64,000 nucleotides of DNA from Culex pipiens pallens (lineage: Eukaryota > Arthropoda > Insecta > Diptera > Culicidae): contig NC_068937.1 in assembly GCF_016801865.2 (NCBI RefSeq), forward strand, positions 135,668,455 through 135,732,454, written 5' to 3'. Of the stretch, positions 46,633-58,693 are shown piece after piece. Under the pieces are notes generated by a model. That model saw nothing but the letters and a program-made list of their open reading frames with translations. It ran no database searches and was not told the origin of the DNA. The position numbers and the translations under genes were made by a program. How positions within the stretch are numbered: position 1 is the first letter of the stretch; each line of letters starts with the position of its first letter.

Positions 46633-48402
46633 TGAACTTTAAATGTAAACGTAATTGGAAAAAAGTATTGTGTTGTTTTATTGATACTTATTAAACATTA
46701 TAAAAATGATAATGTTTATAGACATGACTAGTATACAGAAAGGCTGCATAAGGTTCGAAAACATTGATTGTGTTCTTGAATAAGTAAAATACTACATGTA
46801 AAATATACAAGATTGAGAACAGTTGAAATACGAGAGTACTGATGCATTTATTTTGAATGGCTAAAGTAACGTGTTTATAAAGATCGAACTTATTCAGGTT
46901 CAGATCGAAAGTCGAGATGAGAGGTCTTGTATAGTAGTAAATAAATTAAAGTGTTATTTATTCTTTGATGTAATTGAAGGATTGGTGAACTTCAATAACC
47001 GTTCAAAAGTTAGTTATCATCTCAGTTTTATAAAATAATTGTTAAAGGGCTAATCACTCCTGATATTATGATGATTATGAAATCTCTTTCGATATGCAGC
47101 AAATATTTTAGCGAATATGATATAACCAAAGTAATAACCCCTTCTATTGCCTTTTAGCTCGGAACAGTAAAGTTCTCTTCTTCGGTACGGAATAAGTTTT
47201 CGACTAAATTTTCAATCCAATGGTCGTAAGTTTATGAGTGATAACAAAAGTGATCTAGCTAGTTATTGAACTGAAAATAATCAAACTGTATGAATATGTA
47301 CAATTTTGAAATTTATTCAGATAATAAATGTTGAGATTCATAACAAAGTGATTGACCAGAATTTCAAAATAGAGAAAAGATGAAAACATGGCCCAAATGA
47401 GATATACATAAATATGAGTTGTTGAATTCAATGTAGTTATGAAATGATAAAGAATAAAAGAATAGTCTAACTACTAATGCAATTTTTGGTAAATGCACTA
47501 GTAAAATTTTAAAAATGGTTTTCAGGGTTTGTTGTGTTGATAATAAATTAATGATTTATTATTTTTTTTTGTAAAATTTTTGGATTAACTCCGGGATCGA
47601 TAAAAAAATAGATATTTTATTTTAAAGCAATTCAAATAAAGTAGGATGTTTAGCACATTCCATTGGTATGTTATATATGTAATATCATGACTTAAATCCA
47701 TTGCAGCTTAAATAGATAAATCTGTGTGTCTTGTGTGACATCTTATATTGGGTTCAAAATTCTCAGAATTATTCTCATGAAGAAATTGGAGCATTGACTT
47801 AAAAAAAAAAATAAAAAAATTATAATCGGGATAGAACGTGATTTAATGTTTTGATAGCTTGAAGTGTAGAGAAATCGTGAGAATGTATTTATTAATATTG
47901 CATATTGGTCATACAAATGTTTTGAAGTTCATTGAAGTATACTAACTGTTTTCAAAATTATTCAAAAGGTGAAGTGGGAGAGCGGATGAAGAACATAGCT
48001 GGTGAACTAATGAACATCACTGTTTCAAATGTGTTGAAGGAGATTGAGTGTTACTTAAAAAAATATGTTAATTTTCACTTGTGTAGGAAATAACTGAAGA
48101 CGATTTGAATTCTAATTTGTTTTGAAAATAAATAGTTGCATTTCGGCAAGTAATTGTGGCAGTTGATAAGGACGTTGATTTGTTTTGCTTTGAATGTTGA
48201 ATTATCAAACTTGTTTACTAAGCAGTAAATAAGCTTGGGATCGCTAGATAACTGGTTGAAACTGATGTGTATTTTGCTGTGGTTTGTTCAGTTTAACTAA
48301 GGATAAATTATTGAAGCAAGTGATGAAGAGATTGAATATTTGAAATTGTCAATGAGAGTGAATTCAAATCCAACAAATGTTTTATTTAAAGGAAGATGGG
48401 GA

Positions 48403-48746
48403 TGTAGGGTTTTCGTCCTTCAAAATAATGTAAACAATATAAATATATTGACCGGGTAATAATAACCCAAAACAGACTATCCCTTACTGAAGCGTGTATA
48501 CTTGGTTTTTGACAGCGCATGAAAAGAGGCGCGTGTTTATGTTTACGCTGTGGACAGTGGAGAGTGAACGATTGGCGCGGAAGTGGGAGTGTTATTGAAT
48601 TGTGCTGGAACCGGTTGGCGGAATCCGGAGCAGGACACGACGGAAGCGGACATGAGGTCAGTGGGTGGTTGGGAGGTTAATGATCGGCAGCGATGGTGCT
48701 GCGTCCGGAACGTCGTGTCTCAAGGAGTCCCGGTTGCGACTCTACA
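48403..48746 (+). repeat. 3' LTR of the non-coding LTR element
   Basis: 344 bp with the same ends as the 5' LTR. Confidence 0.95.
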
Positions 48747-49000
48747 GGAAGAGTCCTCATCACCGTCAACCGGCGATTGAATTTCCACCGGGCTCATGGT
48801 AGTACCGGTGATAGAGGTCGTCACGGTACTAACGGAGGTCAAAGACTCATCGGTGATGATGGTGGCAACGGTAGGGACAACATCGGGGGAAACCACTTCT
48901 GATGGGTCTCGTTGAACATGTCCAGCTGTTTGGCGGGAGTGGCGACGAAGAAACCAGACCAAATAAATAGGCAAAATAGGACCATTTTTGCCGAAATATG
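48747..49000 (-). pseudogene. 5' part of a small reading frame disrupted by the LTR element
   Basis: The minus strand has a Ser/Thr/Val-rich frame including SEVVSPDVVPTVATIITDES and TSVSTVTTSITGTT that runs into the LTR at DGDEDSS. In a different frame just upstream, MVLFCLFIWSGFFVATPA resembles a signal peptide. A short intron or a frameshift would be needed to join them. I do not recognise the product. It might be a small secreted protein gene or an already decayed one. Confidence 0.35.
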
Positions 49001-49555
49001 TGGCCCGTGGGAAGAATTGGAGTCGAGGATACGTTTCAGCAAACGCAGCATCCAGGTGTGTCTCAATGCGCCGCTTCCGGCTGGGCCAGCTTCGATATCG
49101 TCCCTAGTACGTCCTGGTCACTGCCCTGGATGGCGCTGCGCAACTTTTCCGGTTTGCCCGTGCCGCGCTGGCACTTATCTGCTCGACCTGCTTTTCGAGG
49201 ACGCAAATTTTTGCGCCAAACACAACAACAAACACGCGCGGTGTCAAACTGTCAAATCAATGTAGTGTAAGGAGAGGTGGCGTTGTTTTGACCGTAAACA
49301 ATCGTTAATGTATTTAATTCCTGCCGTTAATTAATTAAATAAATTAATTTCTTACTATTGTCGCGCCCCTCGGAAAACACATTATGTCTGAAAACACACA
49401 ATTTTCTCCGATAGAGTATTTTGAATCGAACATTTTCTTAATCAGGAAGGTGAAACAAAACTTTCGATTTATAATATTTTGTTTCCTCCATTCCGTGAAG
49501 TGTGACTTTAATTTAGTAATGCACTGTCACTTTTTGTAAAAAATCAAATTTCTCA

Positions 49556-49848
49556 TAAGACTTTCTAGGCCCAGTGTAAAAAATATAATTAGACTCAAAA
49601 ATAACGAACTTCTTCGTCACAGTGTCCTTTTGCAAAGAATGATCGAGCTCGAGCTGTCACAGTCCCTGCGAAATATGTTGGCTAACACAACGGGAGGTCA
49701 GTAAAAAAACAGCTAGAAGTCGCATGACAAAAAAAAACTTTACCTAGAAAGAGATAGCAGATCTGATGCAAACAAACCCACAGCTGCCATGTAAACATAC
49801 TTTAAATCTGTTGGTGAATTTCTGACTAGAAAGCCTCGTAGAAAGCCC
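49556..49848. mobile_element. MITE, copy 2 of the family at 9087-9363
   Basis: It starts near AGACTTTCTAGGCCCAGTG and ends near CTGACTAGAAAGCCTCG. Internal blocks match copy 1 with about 10-20 percent divergence by eye. Confidence 0.7.
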
Positions 49849-49946
49849 TATTCGAAGTTTTGTTTACATTGAGGATTCTTGTTTTTATTTATTTAAGGTC
49901 AAACATTAAAACAAGTTTTTCGTTTTTTTTATTCTTGTCCCCTATC

Positions 49947-50160
49947 TTAACCTATCCAGATCTTTAAGCAAAGATGGCGTTACGAATGGTGAACGCCCGA
50001 AATGTCAAAATCGCGCAGTTATACCAACATTAGAAAAAAAAGTGTGGCTGTCATGCCATGGGAAACTTTTTTTGTAATGTTGGTACCACTGCGTGATTTT
50101 GACATTTCGGGCGTTCACCATTCGTAACGCCATCTTCGCTTAAAAACCTGGATACCCTAA
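49947..50160. mobile_element. 214-bp MITE with inverted repeats of about 70 bp
   Basis: The left arm (49947-50016) and right arm (about 50091-50160) are inverted copies, sharing GATGGCGTTACGAATGGTGA and CGCCCGAAATGTCAAAATC with few mismatches. They are separated by about 75 bases. The ends read TTAACCTATCCAG and TTAGGGTATCCAG. It is non-coding. Confidence 0.85.
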
Positions 50161-50271
50161 CTGGCTCAATCGGCCTTGCCATCACGGAGCCGTGCGTCTA
50201 TTTATAGATCCGAGATCTATTGTTCTTCGTCTTGATGGATGTTGATGATCAGGGCTGCGGAGTCGGGTCAT

Positions 50272-50467
50272 ATTTCAAACGACTCCGACTCCGACTCCGG
50301 CTTTCTCAGACTAGCCGACTCCGCTCCGACTCCGGCTCCGGCTTTCAACAAATGGTTGGCTCCGACTCCGACTCCGACTCCGGCCTACCAACTCTAGCCG
50401 ACTCCGACTCCGACTCCGACTCCAGCTTTCAACAAATGGTTGGCTCCGACTCCGACTCCGACTCCAC
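50272..50467 (+). repeat. Hexanucleotide repeat (CTCCGA)n with interruptions
   Basis: CTCCGACTCCGA runs recur between spacers such as TTTCAACAAATGGTTGG, forming a compound minisatellite. The Ser-Asp open frame through it is a by-product. Confidence 0.9.
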
Positions 50468-50479
50468 ATATTTTTAAAT

Positions 50480-51934
50480 GTTTCAAAAGTTAGTCAACTA
50501 TTATTAGTTAATTATTTTTAAAATATTGATAAATAAGATTATTTAAATACTCTCTAAGCGTCATGTTTTTCTCAAGAAAAATAAGTTCGAATCACAAAAC
50601 GAAAAAAAAGTTTCTAGGTTACAAGTTTTATACGTTATGGAAACAGAAATCGAAAAATATCTTCAGTTTTAGAGGCATTTTGAGAAGAACAGTTTTGTAA
50701 ATAAATTTGGAATTATTTGCTTAACCTCAAATTTGCAAATAATGTATTCAAAGCTAATAAATTAAAATATTAAATTTTTATTTTTGAATGAATAATTAAA
50801 AGAAACCTGGCCTCAATGATCTATTGAACATTAAAATTCAATTTGCTCTTTTTCAGGCTGACATTTATAAGAAGCACAGTGACAGGCACCTTGTTTTTTA
50901 GATAACAATTTTAAACGAAACATTTTTTTTTGTTTTTTTTAAAGACGTACATGGACATCACGCCATGGCGGAAGGAGATTTTTATTGCAAATCAATGCAA
51001 TGTATCTGAACAATTTCTTCGTGGAAAGGACGCTTAAGAGGTCCTTTTCAAATATCAGTGACATAGAAAATATTTTTTTTTTAATTTATTTTAATTTTAA
51101 AAATTAATATACATTAAAAAGGAGGCGCACGATGCTTCGTGAATGATCTTGCGCCTCCATCAAAATATATGAAAAAACTTAAAATATAATAAAAACCTAA
51201 GGGTTAAGCACTTCGAGTATACCGCATACTGTGTATGGCAGCGTACCATACGCGCGTACCATACGCGCATAATACTGGCATGGTATGGTCAACTTTTTGA
51301 TACGATTTATATCAGTGTAGTTGTCAAAATCGGTCAAAATAATAAACAGAATAGATTGCATACACAACACATGTTTATTCGGCAACATAAGACAAATAAA
51401 TTTCGATATTTTGAGTTCTAGACCAGGTTCTGGAAAAGAATGTGTTAGATCTGTTAGAAATTCATCCATGTTACAGCCGGACGAGAATTTGGAAATGCTG
51501 CCTGTGTTTTTCTGTGGCATGATGGCAACGGTTGTTTTGGGGTGGTACTGTTTTAATACCTTTCGGACAAGACCTTCTTTTGCTACTCGTTGATTCTGTT
51601 GGATTTATTAGTTCCGAGTGCGTGTCAGGGAGTTCTCCAGCCCCCCTCCCCCCCCACGCACACAGGCGCGCGCGCGCACACACACACAACGCGCGGGTAA
51701 CGTGTCCGGGGTGTCTCCGAGCCGGATGCCGAAGCGTGCCACCTCCCTCCGGTGGGCGACCCTTATGTCCACCGGCTTCGTTGAGGTTTCTTCGCCCTAT
51801 TCCGGCAGGGGTCACCCAGCGTGTGGCCCGGCCTCTACTACCATCCTCCAGGGGCACGGAAGTTCAGAAAACAGCCCAGGGCTAACGGCTCCCGTTCCCT
51901 GGCTTCGCCCAGGATCCACCGAAGTAACATCCCC
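50480..51934. other. No gene recognised
   Basis: AT-rich DNA to about 51590, then a GC-rich, low-complexity stretch with alternating GC and CA runs near 51665-51695. No supported coding sequence. Confidence 0.35.
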
Positions 51935-51935
51935 C

Positions 51936-52180
51936 CTGCCATCTCGTTCAGAAATCTTCACCAACTGTTGCTTGTACCGCGTCGTTCCGACAATGTCCTA
52001 CAGGTACTCCAACAACCCGCAATCGGTCTCCGCGAGCGCCTTTGGTTTTGTTATCAAAATCGACTCAATCTCGCCCTGCAGAATCAGGAACCGATTGTGG
52101 TCCAAATCATTCCGTGCTGTTTAAGAAACACCTCCTCGAAATTGACCTTCCGGTTGTTGGGAACCCACTCAGAACCGAGG
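51936..52180 (-). pseudogene. SMC4-like pseudogene fragment (condensin head region)
   Basis: The minus strand reads NNRKVNFEEV and QHGM, then after a one-base frameshift LDHNRFLILQGEIESI, TKPKALAETD and LLEYL, a TAG stop, then DIVGTTRYK. HNRFLILQGE and KPK...LEYLEDIIG are characteristic of the SMC4 N-terminal ATPase lobe. With one frameshift and one stop over about 75 codons it is a non-functional fragment. Confidence 0.8.
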
Positions 52181-52328
52181 GGGATGTCACTTCCGCGCTA
52201 ACCGAGCGATAAAGCTTCCTTTTCAATCCTTTGCAGCGTTCACTTTCATCTTTCCGCTTTATATTGCTTTAACTCGCGTTAACCGCGATAACTCGCCTTT
52301 TGGCTTACCTTTTGTTGCGTTCGCGCAT

Positions 52329-52408
52329 CAGACTGCTCGATTTTTTTGACAGCGAGAACTGTCAAAAGCAAATGACAGTTCTCGTTGTCAAATGATTCGA
52401 GCAGTTTG
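52329..52408. repeat. Hairpin with 36-bp arms
   Basis: The arms 52329-52364 and 52373-52408 are inverted copies with about five mismatches; the stem includes GCGAGAACTGTCA. It may be a tiny MITE. Nearby words CGCGTTAAC...GCGATAACT recur around 52265-52300 and 54540-54565. Confidence 0.75.
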
Positions 52409-53339
52409 TTTGCTTTTTTTTAAAGAAAGGTCTCAGGGGGAGATCATCCGTCGGAACCGTTCTGTGCGTTCCTGTGCCTGCTTGGGTCTCGTTCCACTAG
52501 TTTGAGACGGTTCCACCACTGGTTCTTGAGCCATTCGTCAGTCTCCCGGTGGAGAAAGCCTTCTCAGGTTGAGAAAATTGCATGAAATGAAGGCGCGAAC
52601 CGGCCCCGAAGGGCACGATTGAAACCGATTTTCCAAAGCGCCGATTTCCTGACCTGAAGCCATCGGAACGACGGATGTAAGTTAAACAAATCTTTGTTAC
52701 TTGTAACTTGTCTTTAACAATCATTCATTTTCCAGCAGAGGAAACTTTCGAAACATACTTCGACGAATCTGGTGGGTTTGGAGCTGGGCTAAGCAACACT
52801 ACACAGAGGTTGCCGAGCAGGACGATTCTGTGAAAAGGTATGAAAATACCGCCGGCATGAAGGAGCTGCTACCAGTACCTCAAGGAGGTTCCAGTGAATC
52901 CAGATAATATTCCGACTGCGACTGAACAACTATGCTAGCCAGTACGGTGCAAGTGCTAGCAGCGACTACCAGAACCGCTTCCCGGACTGCCAGCGCAAGG
53001 CGTAGTGATGCATGAAGCAGTGCCCCTCCTATCTCGTGAAGGTGAATGCAACCCAAGTCTGTGCCAGGGCTGGGGAATCTTCATATAGGGCCGCCCCGTC
53101 AAGGTGATCATTCATTGAGCAGCTCAAGGTTGTCGGCAAAAAGTTGAGGTTCTCTTATTCTCAAACAAACAAATCTGTAATCATGTATTCAATAAATTTT
53201 GATAAATTGTAGTGTGATGCGTTTGCTTTTAGAAATAAATCTTCCGTTGACGAAAACCAAACCGTTTAAAAAAATCATTTTCATTATTTTATTGAATTTT
53301 TGTCCATCTGAGAACACAGCGGGCCAGGTTGTGACCGAG

Positions 53340-54060
53340 GTGGTTCAGACGCAGCGGGACCGGGAGACCGTTCTCGATGCGCTTCGGCTGGTGCACACTG
53401 GGCTTCTTGTCTAGCAGGAAACCCTCGTCCAGGAACGATTCCTTCAAGCAACCGCCGGCATCGACGACCAGCTTCCTTGGCAAAGTACTCCTTATGCTGG
53501 GACAGAATCTTCGAGCTGAGCGTCGTCCGGGCAATGTTCATCAAATCCTCCCGGAACTTTTCCGCATCCTTCAAGTTGTCCTGAGCCGCGGCAATCAGCA
53601 CCGAACGTGCCGCCTGCGTGGCCGCTCTTCACCCGGCGATGATAGTCTGCGGGTGAAACTTTTGCTCGATCAGCTTTTCCACCACGCGCAGCAACTCCGA
53701 CGCCAGAAGTCACGGAAGTCGTTTCATCGCCAACCTCATCGTCCTGCACTCGACTCATGTCCAAGAGGATCTTCGCCGTCGGATTTTCTACGCCGATCGC
53801 CTTCAAAATCGTCGCCTCGTCGTTGGTCTCCTCAACCTGGCCAGCGCTGCGGCCTTGCGCCACCAGAATCTTGTCCATTCTCTTCGGGCCGAGTGTGCTC
53901 TTGACCAGGACGCCGATCGCGATGGCCCCACAAACGAAGACAGCCGGGCGATTTTGCCCTTCTCCTCCTCGGCAAACATTTCGGCGATTCGCTGGGGGAA
54001 GTTCACAATCAGGGCAAAAGCTGGTGATAAATTGCCCTTGATATAAGCAGCGTGGTGGAG
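53340..54060 (-). pseudogene. CCT2 (chaperonin TCP-1 beta) pseudogene
   Basis: Minus-strand blocks in order are [15 protein letters not shown], then in another frame [15 protein letters not shown] with [15 protein letters not shown] and [16 protein letters not shown], then in further frames HPQTIIAG, stop, [16 protein letters not shown] with [15 protein letters not shown] and [13 protein letters not shown]. All match CCT2 of the cytosolic chaperonin. I see at least two frameshifts, a TGA in place of Trp, an internal deletion after EYFAK, and loss of the C-terminal half. No introns interrupt the matched parts, so a retrocopy is possible but unproven. Confidence 0.85.
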
Positions 54061-55119
54061 CGCCGACACTGGAATGGCCCAAGTCTAGGCTTATCTACAC
54101 CCAAGCGCGTCGATTATCTGCCTACAAAATTAATAAAAATCAAAACCAAAATCTCTTAATCGCACTACTAAAAAAAACATTACCCAAAAACTTTGCTCCT
54201 CCTTGAGTTTGCGCTAGGATTTCCGCCAAAGTCCGTTTTAAGCACTTGATGTTAGAGCCGCCGATCACACCAACACACCGGGAGTAAAGTTAACTTTTCC
54301 GGTCGTCAAAACGTGCGCCGAGGACGGTAGAGCCGGCGAACACACCGGAGCAAACTTTTCCGGCCGTTGAGAAAAATCGCAATTTTTGCTTTGTTTTTTT
54401 CTTTCTGTCAAAACTGCTTGAAAAAACCAAAACAAATACCGAGTTGCCAAACATGACCAAAAACTGCTCGACGGCAAGGTTGCAAGATAGATTTCTCTGG
54501 TTCAAAAGTCGAGCAGACGCTGGTCGCTTTAACTCGCTTTAACGCGCGTTAACATGCGATAACTTGCTTTAAGGTGGCGTTATGTGAAAACTCGGCACGA
54601 TGAGTAGCGTTGATGCTTTTCGAGCTCGTTTTTGTGCGTTTTAATGTGTTATCGCGGAGTGACGTTCCCCTCGCTCAGAACCGCTTCCCCGATCAAGAAT
54701 CTGCCCCAACTGTACAGCTCTATGCGTGTGGAAGCTCCGACGAATTTTGCAACAACATCTTACAGCTCGCTAATGAATTCCCTCAGCCAACAAGTGGGGG
54801 CAAGCCGCGGGGTAAGCTCTTTCTCGTCAAAGATCGAGGAAAAATTCCTTCCTCTAGCTTCATTTCCACATCCAGCCAACTGAATCCAGCTAACAGCAAA
54901 AGCAGCACAAAAGTTTGACGTTGAGAAATGTCAAAAGTTTCAACACTGAAATAAATCTTCATTGATAATGGTCAATACTGGGTCGCGTATCATACGAACG
55001 ATATCTAGTATGATACTCGCTACATACACACTCCATACACACCTCAGTATCAGAAGTGATCTGCCCTTAGATAAAAACAAATATCCACAAGTAAAATATT
55101 TTCTAGGTCACAAGTTATT

Positions 55120-55121
<2 letters not shown>

Positions 55122-55209
<88 letters not shown>

Positions 55210-56801
55210 GTGGCAAATGGGCAGTATTCATGATTGCTGAGAGTCGCAGGACTCTCGCCCTTTGCTATTAGTAAGTATCCAGCAAAGCAAAGTGTATAGC
55301 ATGCATTTGATACTGTCAACTCCCATTCGGCTGTGTTCTCGTCGCTGTCATGTTGTAAACTGGAGCCGAGGGGGGTCCTGTTGTGAATTCTAGTTGGAGG
55401 TGGTCCGAAGATCATTGAAGAAGGTAGAATTCGCCATCACCCAAGACACGAAGGCACGAAGGATAGACCATGTCTTGGGGGGTGAAAGGATGATAGGATT
55501 TAGTGATAATACCACAATTTAATATTTGTCTTTCTCTCTTATTTCAGACAAAATGTCTGGTCCGAATCCAAGGTGTTGCAGAAATCTTCCACTATACAGA
55601 AGGGGTCTTCCTTCTATCATTTCCTGTATTTTGAAAAAGGGTGGTGCCCCGAATGTGGACATATAGCTTATCACATTTACTCCATACGGTGTGAACGTGA
55701 CATGCTGTATGTTTGCAATTGGTGCATTGGCTATTTTCAAAACAAGATAGATGTTTACTATTCTTTTAGGATACAATTTAGTAAAATCTAAAATCTATCC
55801 ATCTATTTATTTTGCTATTGCTATAACTTGTCCCTTACCTCACAAACTTTAACTACTCTATTCTTCAAACTTGGAATCGCAATACATTATTGTAGAAATG
55901 TAACTGCTGAAAAAAATTGGTAAGAGATTTGGGCATAACTGTTATTAATAGGATTAAAGGTACGTTCAATCTGTTTTATTATATATATTAACTATTCTAG
56001 TTTGCTTGTCTTGTCCCATATTTCACAACTTCAGTTGTTTTCTTGTAAACTTCTCGTTACAAGTTGGTATTTCTGTCTAGTTGCAAAATAAGGTTTCTTT
56101 ATTCTTTCTTTATGTGTTAGTCTGTTCCAATGTTCGATTTTATTTTACATTGTACTTATCCCATTTTTTCTCTTTTTCTCTTTCATGTACCTTGCGAGCA
56201 TACGATGACCGAAAAAGTCATTGTATCAGCCAACACACGTGTATTTTTCACAAAGCCGCGAAACAGAACAAGTATTTTTATAAGTGCGTGAATAACAATC
56301 GGTCGTTGAAGCTCAAAAAATGTGAGAACAATATCGCGCCGTGGTTCAGTGATAATAAGGCGAAGAAATTAGACGAAGATTCCGCATGAAGAATATAGCG
56401 GAAATTATGTGTTAATTGCACAATGAGTGAAGGTTTGAAGTTGACACTATCAAAAGGGAATGGTAAGATGCAATAGTAATATTGCTAGGTTTGATAGTGT
56501 CAAAAGGTAAGATTAAGGAATAAGGATTATATGAAACTATATTGTCATAATTATTGTATTCACTGAAATATCTATCCGCTTTCTACCCCCAATGTGTCCT
56601 GCACTGGGGGTGCCTGGGGTAACTTCGAGTTGACCTGGGCCGCCCGAGGAATTATGTCGTAGGTGGTTCGTGTACTTCTCACTCACCTCTCCTCGCGGCA
56701 AGGTTTTCCGTAGGTCTACACTCGAACATGCAACATGGGACAGCATGAATCTTCAGCTGAAGCCGGACGAATGTATTCCGAAATTACAGAATTACAGAAT
56801 T
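55122..56801 (-). mobile_element. Retroposed insertion with an 85-nt poly(A) tail (minus strand) and target duplication
   Basis: A pure run of 85 T (55122-55206) is the complement of a poly(A) tail. The 12-mer ACAAGTTATTCA occurs at 55110-55121, just before the T run, and again at 56802-56813, consistent with a target duplication around a 1.68-kb minus-strand insertion. Its 5' part is GC-richer with GGTAACTTCGAG-type sequence in the complement. No complete protein is encoded. It may be an internally deleted non-LTR element. Confidence 0.6.
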
Positions 56802-56829
56802 ACAAGTTATTCATTTTTTTAAGGTACAT

Positions 56830-57780
56830 TGATTTCCAATGATAATCACCTTCCGTCATATTGGCGTGGGACATACAGTATGAGAAAATTCTTACGGGTT
56901 GATAATATTTTGATTTCGTGTTTTTAATAATATTTGAAAAATAATTTAAAATCCTACATTTTCTTCTATACATTTTTTTATTAGTTCATTTTTGTACTGA
57001 AGTCTTGAGATTTGTTCAACGATAATTTGCAACGATATCAAAATAGTTTACCTAAAATCAACATCAACATCAACATTCAATGATTATTTCAAAATTAGTT
57101 ACAACTTCTTTTGATATTTTTTGTTAGTTTCAATTATTTTAAATGCAACACTTTGATTTTCTTGTACTCAGTTATAAACAAAATGCGCATGTTGAGTTCT
57201 AAGTAAGAGATTGTTATTATCGTTGATTATTTGTTACAAAAGTTAAACTGTCAGTGACTCTTTTTCGATTTCCAAAAACAGTAATTACTATTTGTAATCT
57301 TTTTATGTACCTCGTAATTTTTTTCCTAAAAAATGATTTAACTTAAAACCTCCAAGACATTCGCTATCGGGGTAAAAGATGACTGTGTGTGTTCTTTTTT
57401 CAGAAAGAACTGGATGAAATTTGGTCAAATTTGAATTGGAAGGGCACATAAATATAGGCAAAAGGAAGCAGTCAAGAATCAATTAGATATGTCTGACTAC
57501 ATAACCAATATTTTTTTATATATTTTTTAAATTATGATACTACATATTTGGGTAAGAGGTTATCATTTAGTGATTATAGTGAAATAACACAATTAGAGCT
57601 TTCCAATAACAATAAAAAGCTTCAAAAACATAATGGCATCTGATAAATCTCTTAAAAAAATGAAAAAATGGCGACGCATTGCATGCGACGTAAAAAATAA
57701 TTAAAAACATAAGAAGTTTTGTAAATCAAGCTGTTGTATAGTAAATACTGAACAATAAAAAAAACATATTTTTTGACTCC
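56830..57780. other. No gene recognised
   Basis: AT-rich DNA with no supported coding or RNA feature. Confidence 0.4.
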
Positions 57781-57926
57781 ACAGCCCTGTTGATGATTTC
57801 CTGGGGGTCTTGTTGGAAAAGTCTTCCCGAGTCTTCCTTCCTTCCTTCAAGGGGTGCGGTGTGGTTGGTTGGTCATCTTCCCGTCCATTCCTCACTCACC
57901 CACCGTTAGTTGTTGCAGTGGAGCGG

Positions 57927-57928
<2 letters not shown>

Positions 57929-57980
<52 letters not shown>
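57929..57980 (+). repeat. (TG)26 microsatellite
   Basis: A pure dinucleotide run of 52 bases. It lies at the 3' side of the minus-strand SINE-like unit that follows. Confidence 0.97.
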
Positions 57981-57981
<1 letters not shown>

Positions 57982-58133
57982 TAATTAATTACCATGTATC
58001 TGATGCTCCCAGAGGAAGCAGGGGGTTCAAGTTGCCACCGAAAAATCGATGGCGAGGTGACCAGGTGGGATTCGATCCCTGACCGTCTGCTTGAAAGGCA
58101 GATCGCTTAGCCATTCGGCTAAGTACCCGACAA
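57981..58133 (-). mobile_element. tRNA-derived SINE with (CA)n tail
   Basis: On the minus strand a tRNA-like head reads ACTTAGCCGAATGGCTAAGC (D arm and A-box), TCTGC-CTTTCAA-GCAGA (anticodon arm, TTC at the anticodon position) and GGGATCGAATCCC (T arm and B-box). The acceptor ends do not pair. It continues into non-tRNA sequence and the CA repeat. This suits a SINE better than a tRNA gene. Confidence 0.65.
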
Positions 58134-58693
58134 GTTTTATCTTGGAACGTCAAAAAGCACAGACGTAAGCAAGACAGAGTTTTTGCTTTAACTTCGGCTT
58201 TGGCCCAATCACATTATTTTGCTTGATTGAGAAATGAACTGAATTCCGTTTGGGTAAAAACTACTCGATTTCAACTCCCCCTCAGCACCTTGTAAATTTT
58301 GTGTAATTCTGGCAACACTGTCTTGACCTGACATTTCTGCACGGAATGACACTTGGCTGCAAATGAAAACAAACGTGCGCACATTTTTCTGATAAAACTT
58401 TAAAATTTATTTGAATAATTTATTTCTCTATCTTTGAAACAAAGTTGACGAAGTGATTAATGAAAGTGATCGCGTGTGAAACAGTCTGTGTTAATTTATT
58501 TGTATAATAAAATTTCGCGGTTCCGCGAGAACTAAATTTAAGGATAGCTTTAAAAACAAGTGAAAGTGAAAAAAGTGAACGAAAAATGTATCGAATGAAA
58601 CTGAACGATTCTGGGCTCGAGCTGATCCGGGACCTGGTGAGTACTCCCACGTTAGCTCTTTCTCTGGAACCTATCCCAAAATTGAGAGTGGCC

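Larger units (their letters stand above)
43757..48746 (+). mobile_element. 5-kb non-coding LTR retrotransposon (LARD-like)
   Basis: LTRs of 342 bp (43757-44098) and 344 bp (48403-48746) start TGTAGGG and end CTCTACA. They differ by one substitution and a 2-bp indel (GTGTAC against GTGTATAC). The target duplication GGAAG is at 43752-43756 and 48747-48751. TGGCGACGAG follows the 5' LTR at 44101 and a purine tract (AAAGGAAGATGGGG) precedes the 3' LTR. The 4.3-kb interior has no long frame and no retroviral motif, so mobilisation must use proteins from another element. The interior carries a 62-bp tandem array and a tRNA-like segment. Confidence 0.93.

Noticed and set aside
50220..50477. Ser-Asp repeat protein
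   Set aside because: It is a translation of the CTCCGA hexanucleotide repeat.
55573..55791. Cysteine-containing zinc-ribbon gene
   Set aside because: The frame has two CxxC pairs and an acceptor-like site upstream, but there is no supported start or partner exon and it lies inside a minus-strand insertion; kept only as an open question.
58060..58133. tRNA-Glu gene on the minus strand
   Set aside because: The anticodon arm is good but the acceptor ends do not pair and the sequence continues into a CA-tailed unit, so a SINE is more likely.
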